A DNA stretch of 64,000 nt from Inquilinus sp. Marseille-Q2685 (GTDB lineage Bacteria; Pseudomonadota; Alphaproteobacteria; DSM-16000; Inquilinaceae), in contig NZ_CAKAKL010000001.1 of NCBI RefSeq assembly GCF_916619195.1, positions 186,001-250,000 on the forward strand, written 5' to 3'. Below, piece by piece: positions 18,121 through 31,335 of this stretch (positions within the stretch are counted from its first letter, which is position 1; every line of letters begins with the position of its first letter). The notes under the pieces were generated by a model, which saw only the letters and a list, made by a program, of their open reading frames with translations, had not been told where the DNA came from and did not search any database. A program made the position numbers and the translations under genes.

Positions 18121-18814
18121 CGCCATGCCGCCTTCCGCCGCCGAGGTGCTGCGCCTCGAAGGGATCCGCCGCAGCTTCCATCAGGGCGAGACCCGGCTGG
18201 ACGTGCTGCGCGGCGCCGAGCTGTCGCTGGCCGGAGGCGAGATCGTCGCCCTGGTCGGCCCCAGCGGCGCCGGCAAGTCGACCCTGCTGCACATCGCCGG
18301 CCTGCTGGAGCAGCCGGACGGCGGCGCCATCACCATCGCCGGCCAGCGCTGCGACGGGCTGGGCGACGGGCCGCGCACGGCGCTGCGCCGCTCCGCCATC
18401 GGCTTCGTCTACCAGTTCCACCATCTGCTGCCGGAATTCAGCGCCATCGAGAATGTGGTGCTGCCACAGATGATCGCCGGCCAGACGCGGGCCACCGCGC
18501 GCCAGCGCGGGCGGGACCTGCTGGCCCGGGTCGGCCTGGCCGGAAGGCTGGAGCATCGCCCCGCGCAGCTGTCGGGCGGCGAGCAGCAGCGCGTCGCCAT
18601 CGCCCGGGCACTGGCCAACGCGCCGAAGGTGCTGATCGCCGACGAGCCGACCGGCAACCTGGATCACACGACTTCGGACGCGGTGTTCGAGATGCTGACG
18701 GACGTGGTGCGGTCGACCGGCGTCGGCGCCCTGATCGCGACCCACAACCTGGAGCTGGCCGAGCGCATGGACCGGGTGGTGGAGATGCGCGACGGCGTTC
18801 TGGTGGGGCGTTGA
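18113..18814 (+). CDS. lolD: Lipoprotein-releasing system ATP-binding protein
   Basis: 233 residues, the ATPase of the Lol exporter. Walker A is [12 protein letters not shown], the signature is [15 protein letters not shown], and Walker B is [12 protein letters not shown]. It lies between two permease genes, overlapping the first by 8 bases and the second by one (TGATG). This arrangement points to an assembled C-D-E transporter. Confidence 0.96.
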   Translation: MSDAMPPSAAEVLRLEGIRRSFHQGETRLDVLRGAELSLAGGEIVALVGPSGAGKSTLLHIAGLLEQPDGGAITIAGQRCDGLGDGPRTALRRSAIGFVYQFHHLLPEFSAIENVVLPQMIAGQTRATARQRGRDLLARVGLAGRLEHRPAQLSGGEQQRVAIARALANAPKVLIADEPTGNLDHTTSDAVFEMLTDVVRSTGVGALIATHNLELAERMDRVVEMRDGVLVGR

Positions 18815-20058
18815 TGTTCAACGCCTTCGAACGCGCCGTCGCCTTCCGATACCTGCGGGCCCGCCGTGGCCAGGGCTTCGTGTCGCTGATCGCCGGCTTC
18901 TCGCTGCTCGGCATCATCATCGGCGTCGCCACGCTGATCACCGTCACCGCGGTGATGAACGGCTTCCAGACCGAGCTGCTGGCCCGGTTCCTCGGCTTCA
19001 ACGCCCATGTCAGCGTCGTGCCGCTGGGCGGCCGCGACATGGCCGACTACCAGGAAAGGGCGGGCCGGCTGCGCGGGGTCGACGGCGTCACCCGGGTCGT
19101 GCCGGTGGTCGAGGGCCAGGCGCTGGCCAGCGCCGGCAAGGCCTCGGCCGGCGTGCAGATCCGGGGTGAAAGCCCGGAGGATTTTCTGGCCCGGCCGCTG
19201 GTGGCGCAGGACCTGCAGCTGCAGGCGCCGGGCGCCTTCACCGGCGACACGGTGGCGATCGGCCGCGGGCTGGCGGAGAAGCTGGGCCTCGGGCTCGGCG
19301 GCAAGCTGACCCTGCTGGCGCCGGGCGCGCCGGGGCAGGGGGAGCAGTCCGCCGGCCCGGTCGCGCGCGCCTTCACCGTGGCCGCGATCTTCGACGCCGG
19401 GCTGTACCAGTTCGACAGCGGCGTCGCCGTGCTGCCGCTGCCGGCGGCGCAGTCGCTGCTCGGCCTCCAGGGCGTCACCCGGCTCGACGTCAACGTCCGC
19501 GACCCCGAGCGGATCGGCGACATCGCCAGGCCGCTGCAGGAGGCCGCCGGGTCCGGCGTCCGCTTCTTCGACTGGAAGCAGGCGCTGTCCGGCTATCTCG
19601 ACATCGTCGCCGGGCAGCGCAACGTGATCTTCGTGATCCTGTCGCTGATCGTCCTGGTGGCGGCCTTCAACATCATCTCCAGCCTGATCATGCTGGTGAA
19701 GGAGAAGGGGGCGGACATCGCCATCCTGCGCACCATGGGCGCCTCGCGCGGATCGATCCTGCGCATCTTCTTCCTGGCCGGCGCCACCATCGGCGTGATC
19801 GGCACCGTGGCCGGGCTCGGTCTCGGCATCGCCCTGGCCGACAGCCTGGAGGCGCTGCGGCAATGGCTGCAGCAGCTGACCGGCACGCCGATCTTCGACC
19901 CGCGGCAGTACTCCCTGACCCGGATCCCGACCGAGATCGACGCCGGCGAGGTGGTGCTGGTCTGCGGCATGGCGCTGGCGCTGTCGCTGCTGGCCTCGAT
20001 CTATCCCGCCTGGCGGGCCGCCCGGCTCGACCCGGTCGAGGCTCTGCGGTACGAGTAG
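18814..20058 (+). CDS. lolE: Lipoprotein-releasing ABC transporter permease, second LolC/LolE copy
   Basis: 414 residues, a close relative of the permease at 16858. The N-terminal [18 protein letters not shown], the third-helix block SSLIMLVKEKGADIAILRT, and the tail [15 protein letters not shown] are nearly identical in both. The periplasmic domains differ much more. It probably partners the first copy as a LolC-LolE heterodimer, or reflects a duplication of a single LolF-type gene. The symbol is assigned by position only. A TTG three bases upstream of the ATG is less likely as start. Confidence 0.88.
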   Translation: MFNAFERAVAFRYLRARRGQGFVSLIAGFSLLGIIIGVATLITVTAVMNGFQTELLARFLGFNAHVSVVPLGGRDMADYQERAGRLRGVDGVTRVVPVVEGQALASAGKASAGVQIRGESPEDFLARPLVAQDLQLQAPGAFTGDTVAIGRGLAEKLGLGLGGKLTLLAPGAPGQGEQSAGPVARAFTVAAIFDAGLYQFDSGVAVLPLPAAQSLLGLQGVTRLDVNVRDPERIGDIARPLQEAAGSGVRFFDWKQALSGYLDIVAGQRNVIFVILSLIVLVAAFNIISSLIMLVKEKGADIAILRTMGASRGSILRIFFLAGATIGVIGTVAGLGLGIALADSLEALRQWLQQLTGTPIFDPRQYSLTRIPTEIDAGEVVLVCGMALALSLLASIYPAWRAARLDPVEALRYE

Positions 20059-20114
20059 GGCTGCGCCCGATTCTATCGGGCCGCCCCTGTTTCGTCGCCG
20101 CGGAGAGCCGCCGC

Positions 20115-23588
<3,474 letters not shown>

Positions 23589-23603
23589 GGCGCGGCGTGG
23601 GTG

Positions 23604-23939
23604 CTAAACCAATGCGCGAAGCTTCTTGCGGACGTCCATGACCTCATTGGCCGAGGCACGCCCCTTGAACACTGCGCCGCGGGTCCGCCAGTCGAGCGAC
23701 TTCACCTGGTCGGCGAGAGCCGCACCGGAAACAGCGCCGGCGATCGGCACCTCGAAGGGATAGCCCTTGACCTTCGTCGTCATCGGGCAGGCGATCAGCA
23801 ATCCGACCTTGGCGTTGTAGACGGCGGGGGAGAGGACGAGGGCGGGGCGGTGCCCAGCCTGCTCGTGGCCTGCCTGCGGATCGAAGTCGATCCAGATGAT
23901 GTCGCCGCGGTCGGGGACGTAGGCCGGCGGCTTGGCCAT
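23604..23939 (-). CDS. mazF: MazF-type toxin, mRNA endoribonuclease
   Basis: 111 residues in the PemK/MazF family, ribosome-independent mRNA interferases. Recognisable motifs are VPDRGDIIWIDFDPQAGHEQ, the AGHRPALVLSP segment, CPMTTKVKGYPFEVPI, and ADQVKSLDWRTRGA. All are close to the Escherichia coli MazF pattern, including the catalytic arginine and threonine positions. The start codon abuts the antitoxin stop with no gap. The gene converges on dnaE, 15 bases away. Confidence 0.93.
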   Translation of the reverse strand: MAKPPAYVPDRGDIIWIDFDPQAGHEQAGHRPALVLSPAVYNAKVGLLIACPMTTKVKGYPFEVPIAGAVSGAALADQVKSLDWRTRGAVFKGRASANEVMDVRKKLRALV

Positions 23940-24191
23940 CTACCAGACTTCCTTGCCCACGGGCCGGCCGAAATCCACCGGGTCGTGCCGGTTCTCGTCG
24001 GTGACGCCGGCCAGCAGCGCGTCGAGATCGGCGCCGGCGATGCCGTCTTCGAGGATCGGTTCGATGATGATCCGGCCGCGTTCCAGCCGCACATCCACCG
24101 GCTGATCGATCGACAACTGGGCGACCTCCATGATCGAGGCGGGGATGCGTACGGCGGCGCTGTTGCCCCACTTCTTGACCGTCATCCTCAT
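23940..24191 (-). CDS. mazE: MazE-type antitoxin, AbrB/SpoVT-fold
   Basis: 83 residues. The N-terminal swapped-hairpin DNA-binding domain reads VKKWGNSAAVRIP, the MazE signature. The acidic C-terminus (DLDALLAGVTDENRHDPVD) would wrap the toxin. The ATG at 24191 was chosen because GAGGA lies six bases upstream; the first ATG, at 24242, would add an unlike basic leader that runs over the presumed operator. It precedes mazF directly, so the two are translated together. Confidence 0.9.
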   Translation of the reverse strand: MRMTVKKWGNSAAVRIPASIMEVAQLSIDQPVDVRLERGRIIIEPILEDGIAGADLDALLAGVTDENRHDPVDFGRPVGKEVW

Positions 24192-24220
24192 CCTGGTTCC
24201 TCGCAACGCCGTGAACGCAC

Positions 24221-24245
24221 GTATATACACCCGTTTATACACATA
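24221..24245. promoter_or_regulatory. Probable MazE operator/promoter region
   Basis: TATACAC occurs twice, at 24224-24230 and 24236-24242, 12 bp apart. The first copy overlaps the 8-bp palindrome GTATATAC. This AT-rich block is unusual in such a GC-rich window and lies 30-54 bases upstream of mazE. MazE-type antitoxins commonly repress their own promoter by binding paired sites. The operator role is inferred. Confidence 0.45.
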
Positions 24246-24358
24246 TCGGGGCGGATCCGTTAGTGCGCAATCGCGCCAAGTCGACCTGTTGTCGCGCCCC
24301 TTGTTGCCGCGTCGTGCCTGCGCTTGAGTGACGAAGTCGCGGAGAATCGGGAGCCGGC

Positions 24359-24931
24359 ATGGCTGAGACCGCAGTGGAAGAGGCGGCGGCCGGGCCGCCG
24401 GGCCTGGGGCAGATCTTCCTGGCCTTTGCCAAGATCGGGCTGACCAGCTTCGGCGGCGGGCTCAGCGGCTGGATGCTGCGGGAGTTCGTGCAAAACCGGC
24501 GCTGGGTGTCCGAGGCCGACTTCCTCAACGGCCTCGCCCTGGCCCAGGCCTTCCCCGGCGTCAATGTCGTCAACCTGTCGCTGTGGATCGGCTTCCGGCT
24601 GCGCGGCGGGGCGGGGGCGCTGGCCGGCGTGCTCGGCATGGTGGTGCCAGCGATGCTGGTCGCCATCGCCGCCGCAGCAGCTTTCAGCGAGGTCGCGCAA
24701 TACCGCTCCGTCCACCTGGCCCTGGCCGGGGCGGCGGCCGCGGCGGTCGGGCTGTCGCTGCAGATGGGCGTGCGGGCGGCGCGCCGGGCGGCCCGTTCCG
24801 CCGTGCCGGTCGCGATCATCGTTGCCACCTTCCTGGCGATCGGCGTGCTGCGCCTGCCGCTGCTGCCGGTGATGGCGGTGCTGGCGCCGCTCAGCATCGC
24901 TTACGCCGCCTGGCGGCCGCGGAGGGACTGA
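24359..24931 (+). CDS. chrA: Chromate transporter, N-terminal-type half (short ChrA)
   Basis: 190 residues with about six hydrophobic helices, one CHR domain. Family marks are FGGGLSGWMLREFV and ALAQAFPGVNVVNLSLWIG. Short CHR proteins come as adjacent pairs that together match a full-length ChrA, and the partner begins 3 bases downstream. Chromate efflux is known for the family; the substrate in this organism is not shown by sequence. Confidence 0.88.
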   Translation: MAETAVEEAAAGPPGLGQIFLAFAKIGLTSFGGGLSGWMLREFVQNRRWVSEADFLNGLALAQAFPGVNVVNLSLWIGFRLRGGAGALAGVLGMVVPAMLVAIAAAAAFSEVAQYRSVHLALAGAAAAAVGLSLQMGVRAARRAARSAVPVAIIVATFLAIGVLRLPLLPVMAVLAPLSIAYAAWRPRRD

Positions 24932-24934
24932 GCG

Positions 24935-25459
24935 ATGGACAGCATCCTGCTGCGGCTGCTGATCGTCTTCGTACCGCTGTCCTTCCTCAGCGTCGGCGGC
25001 GGCCAGAGCATCGTCGCCGACATCCATCGGCAGTCGGTCGGCGTCTATGGCTGGATGACCGACGCCCGCTTCCTCGACCTGTTCGGCCTGTCGCGGATGA
25101 CACCCGGGCCGGGATCGCTGCTGGTGACGCTGGTCGGCTGGCAGGCCGCCGGCTGGGCCGGGGCGCTGGTGGCGACGGCCGCGATCTTCGTGCCGTCCTC
25201 GCTGCTGGTCTACGGTCTGGCGCGGCTGTGGGCGCGCTATCGCGGCGCGCCGTGGCAGCGGGCGGTCGAAACCGGTCTGGCGCCGGTTGCCGCCGGTATG
25301 GTGCTGGCCGCGTCCTTCACCCTGCTGCAGGCGGCAGAAGGCGGATTGCTGGCCTGGGCCATGGCCGCGATCTCCTGCCTCGCCCTGCTGCTCACCCGGG
25401 TCAGCCCGTTCCTGCTGCTCGGCGCTGGCGCCGTGCTGTTCCTGCTGGTGCAGCCTTAG
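24935..25459 (+). CDS. chrA: Chromate transporter, C-terminal-type half (short ChrA)
   Basis: 174 residues, second single-CHR-domain half. It has FLSVGGGQSIVADIHRQSV and SRMTPGPGSLLVTLVGW, the equivalents of the paired motifs in the gene before. About six helices are visible. It is read with its partner (3-base gap) and the two should form a heterodimer. The 117 bases after it up to the queuosine transporter contain no gene. Confidence 0.88.
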   Translation: MDSILLRLLIVFVPLSFLSVGGGQSIVADIHRQSVGVYGWMTDARFLDLFGLSRMTPGPGSLLVTLVGWQAAGWAGALVATAAIFVPSSLLVYGLARLWARYRGAPWQRAVETGLAPVAAGMVLAASFTLLQAAEGGLLAWAMAAISCLALLLTRVSPFLLLGAGAVLFLLVQP

Positions 25460-25576
25460 GCATCGGGGATATGACGCGCAGCGCGGTGGCCAAACACGGC
25501 ATCTTGCGCTAAAAGCCCCACCGGACCCGGGCGCCGAGGGCTGCGCCGCGGGCGTTTTGTATTGGAAGAGCCTGCC

Positions 25577-26116
25577 TTGCGTACCGAAACCCGCGGCATG
25601 GGCCTGGCGCTGATCGCGATGATCGCCGTCGTGGTGGCCTCGAACTACCTGGTCCAGTTCCCGATCAACGACTGGCTGACCTGGGGTGCCTTCACCTATC
25701 CGGTCACCTTCCTGGTCACCGACCTGACCAACCGCTTCTTCGGTCCGCACCGTGCCCGTCAGGTCGCCTATGTCGGCTTCGCGCTCGCCGTCCTGCTGTC
25801 GCTGTGGCTGGCCGACTGGCGCATCGCCGTCGCCTCCGGCACCGCCTTCCTGGTCGGCCAGCTGCTTGACATCCACATCTTCGACCGGCTGCGCCGCGCC
25901 GCCTGGTGGCGGGCGCCCTTCATCGGCTCGGCTCTCGGCTCGGTGGTCGACACCGCCCTGTTCTTCACCATCGCCTTCGCCGGCACCGGCCTGCCGCTGC
26001 TGACCCTGATGGCCGGCGACCTGGCGGTGAAGCTGGCCTGCGCCCTTCTGTTCCTGGCGCCGTTCCGGGCGCTGATGAACGTCGTCCTGCCGATGCCGGC
26101 GCTGCAGAACGGCTGA
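25577..26116 (+). CDS. Queuosine precursor transporter (YhhQ/VUT family)
   Basis: 179 residues with about six helices. The family pattern includes [20 protein letters not shown] followed by [12 protein letters not shown], and [14 protein letters not shown]. YhhQ proteins import the queuosine precursors preQ0 and preQ1. The location directly before queA and tgt supports this. No ATG has a ribosome site; a TTG at 25577 has GGAAGAG six bases upstream and was chosen. Alternatives are TTG 25562 and ATG 25598. No preQ1 riboswitch was recognised in the leader. Confidence 0.88.
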   Translation: MRTETRGMGLALIAMIAVVVASNYLVQFPINDWLTWGAFTYPVTFLVTDLTNRFFGPHRARQVAYVGFALAVLLSLWLADWRIAVASGTAFLVGQLLDIHIFDRLRRAAWWRAPFIGSALGSVVDTALFFTIAFAGTGLPLLTLMAGDLAVKLACALLFLAPFRALMNVVLPMPALQNG

Positions 26117-26129
26117 CCCCGCCTTCGCC

Positions 26130-27170
26130 ATGCGTGTCGACGAGTTCGATTTCGACCTGCCGCGGCAGCTGATCGCCGACCGGCCGGCCGAGCCGCGCGA
26201 CGCCGCCCGGCTGCTGGAGGTGGCGGCCGACGGCCTGACCGACCGCCGGATCGGCGACCTGCCGGGCCGGCTGCGCGCGGGCGACCTGCTGGTGGTCAAC
26301 GACACCCGCGTCATCCCGGCCCGGCTGCACGGCAAGCGCGGTCTGGTGGGGATCGAGATCATGCTGCACCAGCCGGCCGAGGCCGGGCGCTGGCGCGCCT
26401 TCGCCCGCCCGGCCAAGAAGCTGAAGCCCGGCGACGTGGTCCGCTTCGCCGACGACTTCGCCGCCACCATCGTGGCCAAGGGCGAGGCCGGCGAGGTCGA
26501 GGTCGCCTTCGACGATCCCGGCGCTCTGGCGGACAATCTCCGCCGCCATGGCGAGATCCCGCTGCCACCCTATATCGACCGGCCGGACGGGCCGGACGAG
26601 CGAGACCGCACGGACTACCAGACCGTCTTCGCCCGGCACGATGGCGCCGTTGCTGCGCCGACCGCGGGACTGCACTTCACCCCACCACTGCTGGACGCGC
26701 TGGCGGCGCGGGGCATCGAGACGGTGCGGCTGACCCTGCATGTCGGCGCCGGGACCTTCCTGCCGGTGAAGAGCGACACGGTCGAGGGCCATGTCATGCA
26801 CGCCGAGCGCGGCGTGCTGACCGCGGAGGCCGCCGACCGGATCAACGCCGTGCGGGCCGCCGGCGGCCGCATCGTGTCGGTCGGCACCACCAGCCTGCGC
26901 CTGCTGGAGAGCGCGGCGGCCGAGGACGGCACCGTGCGGCCCTTCGACGGGTCGACCGCGATCTTCATCACCCCGGGCTACCGCTTCCGTGCCGTCGATC
27001 TGCTGGTGACGAACTTCCACCTGCCGCGCTCGACCCTGTTCATGCTGGTCTGCGCCTTCGCCGGCATGGAGCGGATGAAGCAGGCCTATGCCCATGCCAT
27101 TTCCGCGGGCTACCGTTTCTACTCCTACGGCGACGCCTGCCTGCTGCACCGGTCGGACAAAGATGACTGA
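26130..27170 (+). CDS. queA: S-adenosylmethionine:tRNA ribosyltransferase-isomerase
   Basis: 346 residues. It transfers and isomerises the ribosyl part of SAM onto preQ1 in tRNA to give epoxyqueuosine. Signatures are [56 protein letters not shown] and [14 protein letters not shown]. It begins 13 bases after the transporter and overlaps tgt by 8 bases. Confidence 0.97.
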   Translation: MRVDEFDFDLPRQLIADRPAEPRDAARLLEVAADGLTDRRIGDLPGRLRAGDLLVVNDTRVIPARLHGKRGLVGIEIMLHQPAEAGRWRAFARPAKKLKPGDVVRFADDFAATIVAKGEAGEVEVAFDDPGALADNLRRHGEIPLPPYIDRPDGPDERDRTDYQTVFARHDGAVAAPTAGLHFTPPLLDALAARGIETVRLTLHVGAGTFLPVKSDTVEGHVMHAERGVLTAEAADRINAVRAAGGRIVSVGTTSLRLLESAAAEDGTVRPFDGSTAIFITPGYRFRAVDLLVTNFHLPRSTLFMLVCAFAGMERMKQAYAHAISAGYRFYSYGDACLLHRSDKDD

Positions 27171-28290
27171 GTTCCGCTTCGAGACCCTGGCCCGTGACGG
27201 CGCCGCGCGCAGGGGCCGCCTGCACACCGCCCGTGGCGTGGTCGAGACCCCGACCTTCATGCCGGTCGGCACCGCCGCGACGGTGAAGGCGATGCGGCCG
27301 GAGGAGGTGGCGGCCACCGGCGCGCAGATCGTGCTGGGCAACACCTACCACCTAATGCTGCGCCCGGGGGCGGAGCGGGTGTCGCGCCTCGGCGGCCTGC
27401 ACCGCTTCATGAACTGGCCCGGCCCGATCCTGACCGATTCCGGCGGCTTCCAGGTGATGTCGCTGTCGCAGCTGCGGCGCATGGACAAGGACGGGGTGAC
27501 CTTCCGCTCGCATCTCGACGGCAGCGAGCACCGGCTGACCCCGGCGCGGTCGACCGAGATCCAGCACCTGCTCGACGCCACCATCACCATGGCCTTCGAC
27601 GAATGCACGCCCTTCCCGGCGGAGCCGGAGGTGGCGGCCAGCTCGATGCGCCTGTCGATGGACTGGGCCAAGCGCTCGCGCGACGCCTTCGTCGCCCGGC
27701 CCGGCTACGGCCAGTTCGGCATCGTCCAGGGCAGCGTCTTCCCCGAGCTGCGGCTCGAATCCGCCGCAGCGCTGACCGCCATCGGCTTCGAGGGCTACGC
27801 CATCGGCGGCCTGGCGGTGGGCGAGGGGCAGGAGCGGATGTTCGCCGCCCTCGACGTGACCACCCCGGCGCTGCCGGACGACCGGCCGCGCTATCTGATG
27901 GGGGTGGGCAAACCCTCCGACCTGGTCGGCTCGGTGAGGCGTGGCGTCGACATGTTCGACTGCGTGCTGCCCCCCCGCTCCGGCCGCACCGGCCAGGCCT
28001 TCACCCGCCGCGGCACGGTCAACCTGCGCAACGCCCGGCACCAGGACGACGAGCGGCCGCTGGACGAATCCTGCCGCTGCCCCGCTTGCCGCCAGTACAG
28101 CCGCGCCTATCTGCACCATCTGGTGCGCAGCGAGGAGGTGCTGGGGCTGATGCTGCTGACCCATCACAACCTGACCTATTATCAGGACCTGATGGCCGGC
28201 CTGCGCGGCGCCATCGAGGCCGGCACGCTCGACGCCTTCGCCGCCGCCTTCGAGGCGGAGCAGGCGCTGGGCGACATCCCGGCCCTCTGA
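27163..28290 (+). CDS. tgt: Queuine tRNA-ribosyltransferase (tRNA-guanine transglycosylase)
   Basis: 375 residues. It swaps guanine-34 for preQ1 in tRNAs with GUN anticodons. The catalytic region [11 protein letters not shown], the nucleophile region [12 protein letters not shown] with [15 protein letters not shown], and the zinc motif [17 protein letters not shown] are all present. The start at 27163 ([13 protein letters not shown]) overlaps the end of queA and fixes the frame. Confidence 0.97.
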   Translation: MTEFRFETLARDGAARRGRLHTARGVVETPTFMPVGTAATVKAMRPEEVAATGAQIVLGNTYHLMLRPGAERVSRLGGLHRFMNWPGPILTDSGGFQVMSLSQLRRMDKDGVTFRSHLDGSEHRLTPARSTEIQHLLDATITMAFDECTPFPAEPEVAASSMRLSMDWAKRSRDAFVARPGYGQFGIVQGSVFPELRLESAAALTAIGFEGYAIGGLAVGEGQERMFAALDVTTPALPDDRPRYLMGVGKPSDLVGSVRRGVDMFDCVLPPRSGRTGQAFTRRGTVNLRNARHQDDERPLDESCRCPACRQYSRAYLHHLVRSEEVLGLMLLTHHNLTYYQDLMAGLRGAIEAGTLDAFAAAFEAEQALGDIPAL

Positions 28291-28299
28291 GGAGAGATC

Positions 28300-28776
28300 A
28301 TGGCCCGCAAGGCGAAGACGAAGGGCACGGAAGCCCTCACCCAGCTCGGCCAGGCGACGGCGTTGCCGGATTCGCCCGAGGCGGCGGTGCTGGAGACGGT
28401 GCCGAACCCGCGGCCGAAGCAGCTGTACCTGGTGCGCTTCACCGCGCCGGAGTTCACCTCGCTGTGCCCGATCACCGGCCAGCCCGACTTCGCCCATCTG
28501 GTGATCGACTACGCCCCGGCGGCGAAGATCGTCGAGAGCAAGTCGCTGAAGCTGTTCCTCGGCTCGTTCCGTAACCACGGCGCCTTCCACGAGGACTGCA
28601 CCGTCTATGTGGCCGAGCGGCTGATCCAGGCGATGAAGCCGCGATGGCTGCGCATCGGCGGCTACTGGTATCCGCGCGGCGGCATCCCGATCGACGTGTT
28701 CTATCAGAGCGGGCCGGCGCCCGAGGGCCTGTGGCTGCCCGACCAGGGCGTGCCGCCCTATCGCGGACGGGGATGA
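28300..28776 (+). CDS. queF: NADPH-dependent 7-cyano-7-deazaguanine reductase
   Basis: 158 residues, the single-domain QueF type. It reduces preQ0 to preQ1 before insertion into tRNA. The thioimide-forming Cys56 sits in [10 protein letters not shown]. The substrate-binding [20 protein letters not shown] is intact, and the C-terminus has [16 protein letters not shown]. It lies 9 bases after tgt and overlaps queG by 4 bases. Confidence 0.96.
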   Translation: MARKAKTKGTEALTQLGQATALPDSPEAAVLETVPNPRPKQLYLVRFTAPEFTSLCPITGQPDFAHLVIDYAPAAKIVESKSLKLFLGSFRNHGAFHEDCTVYVAERLIQAMKPRWLRIGGYWYPRGGIPIDVFYQSGPAPEGLWLPDQGVPPYRGRG

Positions 28777-29906
28777 CCGGCGCGGCCGCCATAAAAGACC
28801 GTATCCGGGCCGAGGCCTTCGTCCTCGGCTTCGACAGCGCCGGCTTCGCCGCCGCCACGCCGGACCCCAAGCTGCGCGAACGGCTGGAGCTGTTCCTCGG
28901 CGAGGGCCAGCACGGCGACATGGGCTGGATGGAGGCCCATGCCGACCGCCGCGCCGACCCGCAGACGCTGTGGCCTGACGCCCGCACCGTGCTGTCGCTC
29001 GGCCTCAACTACGGCCCGGCCGAGGACCCGCTGCCGCTGCTGCGGGAGCGGGGGAGGGGAGTGATCTCGGTCTACGCCCAGGGCCGCGACTACCACGACG
29101 TGGTCAAGAAGAAGCTGAAGGCGCTGGGCGGCTGGATCCATCGCACCTTCGCGACCGAGCTGAAGGTCTTCGTCGACACCGCGCCGGTGATGGAGAAGCC
29201 GCTGGCGATGCGGGCCGGGATCGGCTGGCAGGGCAAGCACACCAACCTGGTGTCGCGCGACTGGGGCTCCTGGCTGTTCCTCGGCGAGATCTACCTGGCG
29301 ATCGCGCTGCCGCCGGACCCGCCGGAGCGCGACCGCTGCGGCTCCTGCCATGCCTGCCTCGACGTCTGCCCGACCGCGGCCTTCCCGGCACCCTACCGGC
29401 TCGACGCAAGGCGCTGCATCTCCTACCTGACCATCGAGCACAAGGGCCCGATCCCGCGCGAGCTGCGGCCGCTGCTCGGCAACCGCATCTATGGCTGCGA
29501 CGACTGCCTGGCGGTGTGCCCCTGGAACAAGTTCGCCGCCGTGGGGCGCGAGGCGGCGCTGGCGCCGCGGCCGGGGCTGAACGGCCCGGCCCTGGCCTCG
29601 CTGCTCCGCTTCGACGATGCCGGCTTCCGCGCCGCCTTCTCCGGCTCGCCGATCAAGCGCATCGGCCGCGACCGCCTCCTGCGCAACGTGCTGATCGCCA
29701 TCGGCAACAGCGGCGACCCGGGCTTGGCACCGGCTGTCGAGCCGCTGCTGGACGATGCCTCGCCCTTGGTGCGCGGCGCCGCGGTTTGGGCTCTCAGCCG
29801 GCTGCTCGGGCCGGACGGGCTGCGCCGGCTGGTGGGCACCCGCGCGGAAGATCCGGAGGCCGAGGTGCGCGAGGAGTGGGAAGCCGGGCTGCAGACCGCG
29901 GCCTGA
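28773..29906 (+). CDS. queG: Epoxyqueuosine reductase
   Basis: 377 residues. It is a cobalamin-dependent iron-sulfur enzyme that performs the last queuosine step. Two 4Fe-4S clusters are signalled by [16 protein letters not shown] and [13 protein letters not shown], with [11 protein letters not shown] between them. The C-terminal 100 residues look like short HEAT repeats ([16 protein letters not shown]). The start at 28773 overlaps the queF stop (ATGA). It completes a five-gene queuosine block. Confidence 0.96.
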   Translation: MTGAAAIKDRIRAEAFVLGFDSAGFAAATPDPKLRERLELFLGEGQHGDMGWMEAHADRRADPQTLWPDARTVLSLGLNYGPAEDPLPLLRERGRGVISVYAQGRDYHDVVKKKLKALGGWIHRTFATELKVFVDTAPVMEKPLAMRAGIGWQGKHTNLVSRDWGSWLFLGEIYLAIALPPDPPERDRCGSCHACLDVCPTAAFPAPYRLDARRCISYLTIEHKGPIPRELRPLLGNRIYGCDDCLAVCPWNKFAAVGREAALAPRPGLNGPALASLLRFDDAGFRAAFSGSPIKRIGRDRLLRNVLIAIGNSGDPGLAPAVEPLLDDASPLVRGAAVWALSRLLGPDGLRRLVGTRAEDPEAEVREEWEAGLQTAA

Positions 29907-30003
29907 TACCGGCAGCGCATAGCTAGCCCGCGCCATCGGGCAAAAGCTGGCCGCCACAGCCGAAGCGCGGTAGAAGGCGCGTTTTCCTGCTACGCTCCGG
30001 ACC

Positions 30004-31335
30004 ATGACCCCCTCCGCCCGCATCCAGGCCACGATCGACATTCTCGAGCGCCTCGGCATCGAGAACCGCCCCGCCGACGCCCTGGTCTCGGCCTATTTCC
30101 GCACCCGCCGCTTCATCGGCTCCAAGGACCGCAGCGAGATCGCCGCCCGCGTCTACGCCGTGCTGCGCCACCACGCCCGCCTGGGCTGGTGGCTGGCCCG
30201 GGCCGAGGCCGAGGACACGCCGCGCAACCGGGTGATCGCCGAGCTGACCCTGGCCGAGGGCGTCGCGGTCAAGGATATGGGCCGGCTGTTCTCCGGCGAG
30301 ACCTACGCGCCGATCCCGCTGGACAAGCCGGAGGAGGCGCTGGTCAAGGCCACCGCCGGTCAGCCGCTCGATCACCCGGACATGCCGAAGCATGTGCGCA
30401 GCGAGATCCCGGACTGGGCCGCCGCCTCGCTGGAGGCGAATTTCGGCGACCGCTACGAGGCAGAGGTGGCGGCGCTGCTGGACCAGGCGCCGCTCGACCT
30501 GCGGGTCAACGAGCTGCGCGGCACGCGCGACGAGGTGCTGCAGACCCTGGCCGCCGGCAAGCTCGACGTGGTGCCGACGCCGCTGTCGCCGCTGGGCATC
30601 CGGGTCAAGGGCCGGCCGCAGCTCGGCCGCCATCCCGCCTTCCAGTCCGGCCTGATCGAGGTGCAGGACGAGGGTTCGCAGCTGATCGCGCTGCTGGTCG
30701 ACGCCCGGCCGGGCCAGCAGGTGGTGGATTTCTGCTCCGGCGCCGGCGGCAAGGCCCTGGCCCTGGCAGCGCGGATGAAGGGCAAGGGCCGGGTCGTCGC
30801 CTGCGATGTCTCCAAGGGCCGGCTCGACCGCGGCAAGGAGCGGCTGCGCCGCGCCGGCATCGACAATGTCGAGCCGCGCCTGCTGGAGAATGAGCGCGAC
30901 CGCTGGGTGAAGAAGCAGCGCGGCAAGTTCGACCGGGTGCTGATCGACGCGCCCTGCAGCGGCACCGGCGCCTGGCGCCGCAACCCGGACGCCCGGTGGC
31001 GGCCGATGGAGCTGGAGCGGCTGCTCGGCGTCCAGCGCGAGATCCTGGACAGCGCCGCCCGCCTGGCCAAGCCGGATGGCGGCCGGGTGATCTACGCCAC
31101 CTGCTCGCTGCTGCGCGAGGAGAACGAGGCGCAGATCGAGGGCTTCCTGGCCAGCCACCCCGACTACCGGCTGGTGCCGGTCGAGACGGTGTGGGACGAG
31201 GCGGTCGGCACCGGCCCGGCCCCGACCAGCGGCATGCTGCGCTTGTCGCCCGCCGCCAACGGCACCGACGGCTTCTTCGTCGCGGTGCTGGAGCGCGGGC
31301 CGAAGGCCGACGCCGCCGAGACGGAGGCGGCATGA
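30004..31335 (+). CDS. RsmB/NOP-family RNA (cytosine-5) methyltransferase
   Basis: 443 residues. The N-terminal 130 residues are a NusB-like RNA-binding domain. The rest is a SAM methyltransferase with VVDFCSGAGGKALALA (SAM site), DAPCSGTGAWRRNPDARWR (catalytic cysteine) and VIYATCSLLREENEAQIEG (second cysteine). It is probably the 16S rRNA C967-type enzyme, but paralogues in this family are hard to tell apart, so no symbol is given. It overlaps the GNAT gene by 4 bases. Confidence 0.93.
   Translation: MTPSARIQATIDILERLGIENRPADALVSAYFRTRRFIGSKDRSEIAARVYAVLRHHARLGWWLARAEAEDTPRNRVIAELTLAEGVAVKDMGRLFSGETYAPIPLDKPEEALVKATAGQPLDHPDMPKHVRSEIPDWAAASLEANFGDRYEAEVAALLDQAPLDLRVNELRGTRDEVLQTLAAGKLDVVPTPLSPLGIRVKGRPQLGRHPAFQSGLIEVQDEGSQLIALLVDARPGQQVVDFCSGAGGKALALAARMKGKGRVVACDVSKGRLDRGKERLRRAGIDNVEPRLLENERDRWVKKQRGKFDRVLIDAPCSGTGAWRRNPDARWRPMELERLLGVQREILDSAARLAKPDGGRVIYATCSLLREENEAQIEGFLASHPDYRLVPVETVWDEAVGTGPAPTSGMLRLSPAANGTDGFFVAVLERGPKADAAETEAA

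Noticed and set aside
25460-25576. A preQ1 riboswitch upstream of the queuosine transporter
   Set aside because: The leader lacks the A-rich tail and stem pattern of preQ1 classes as far as I can match by eye.
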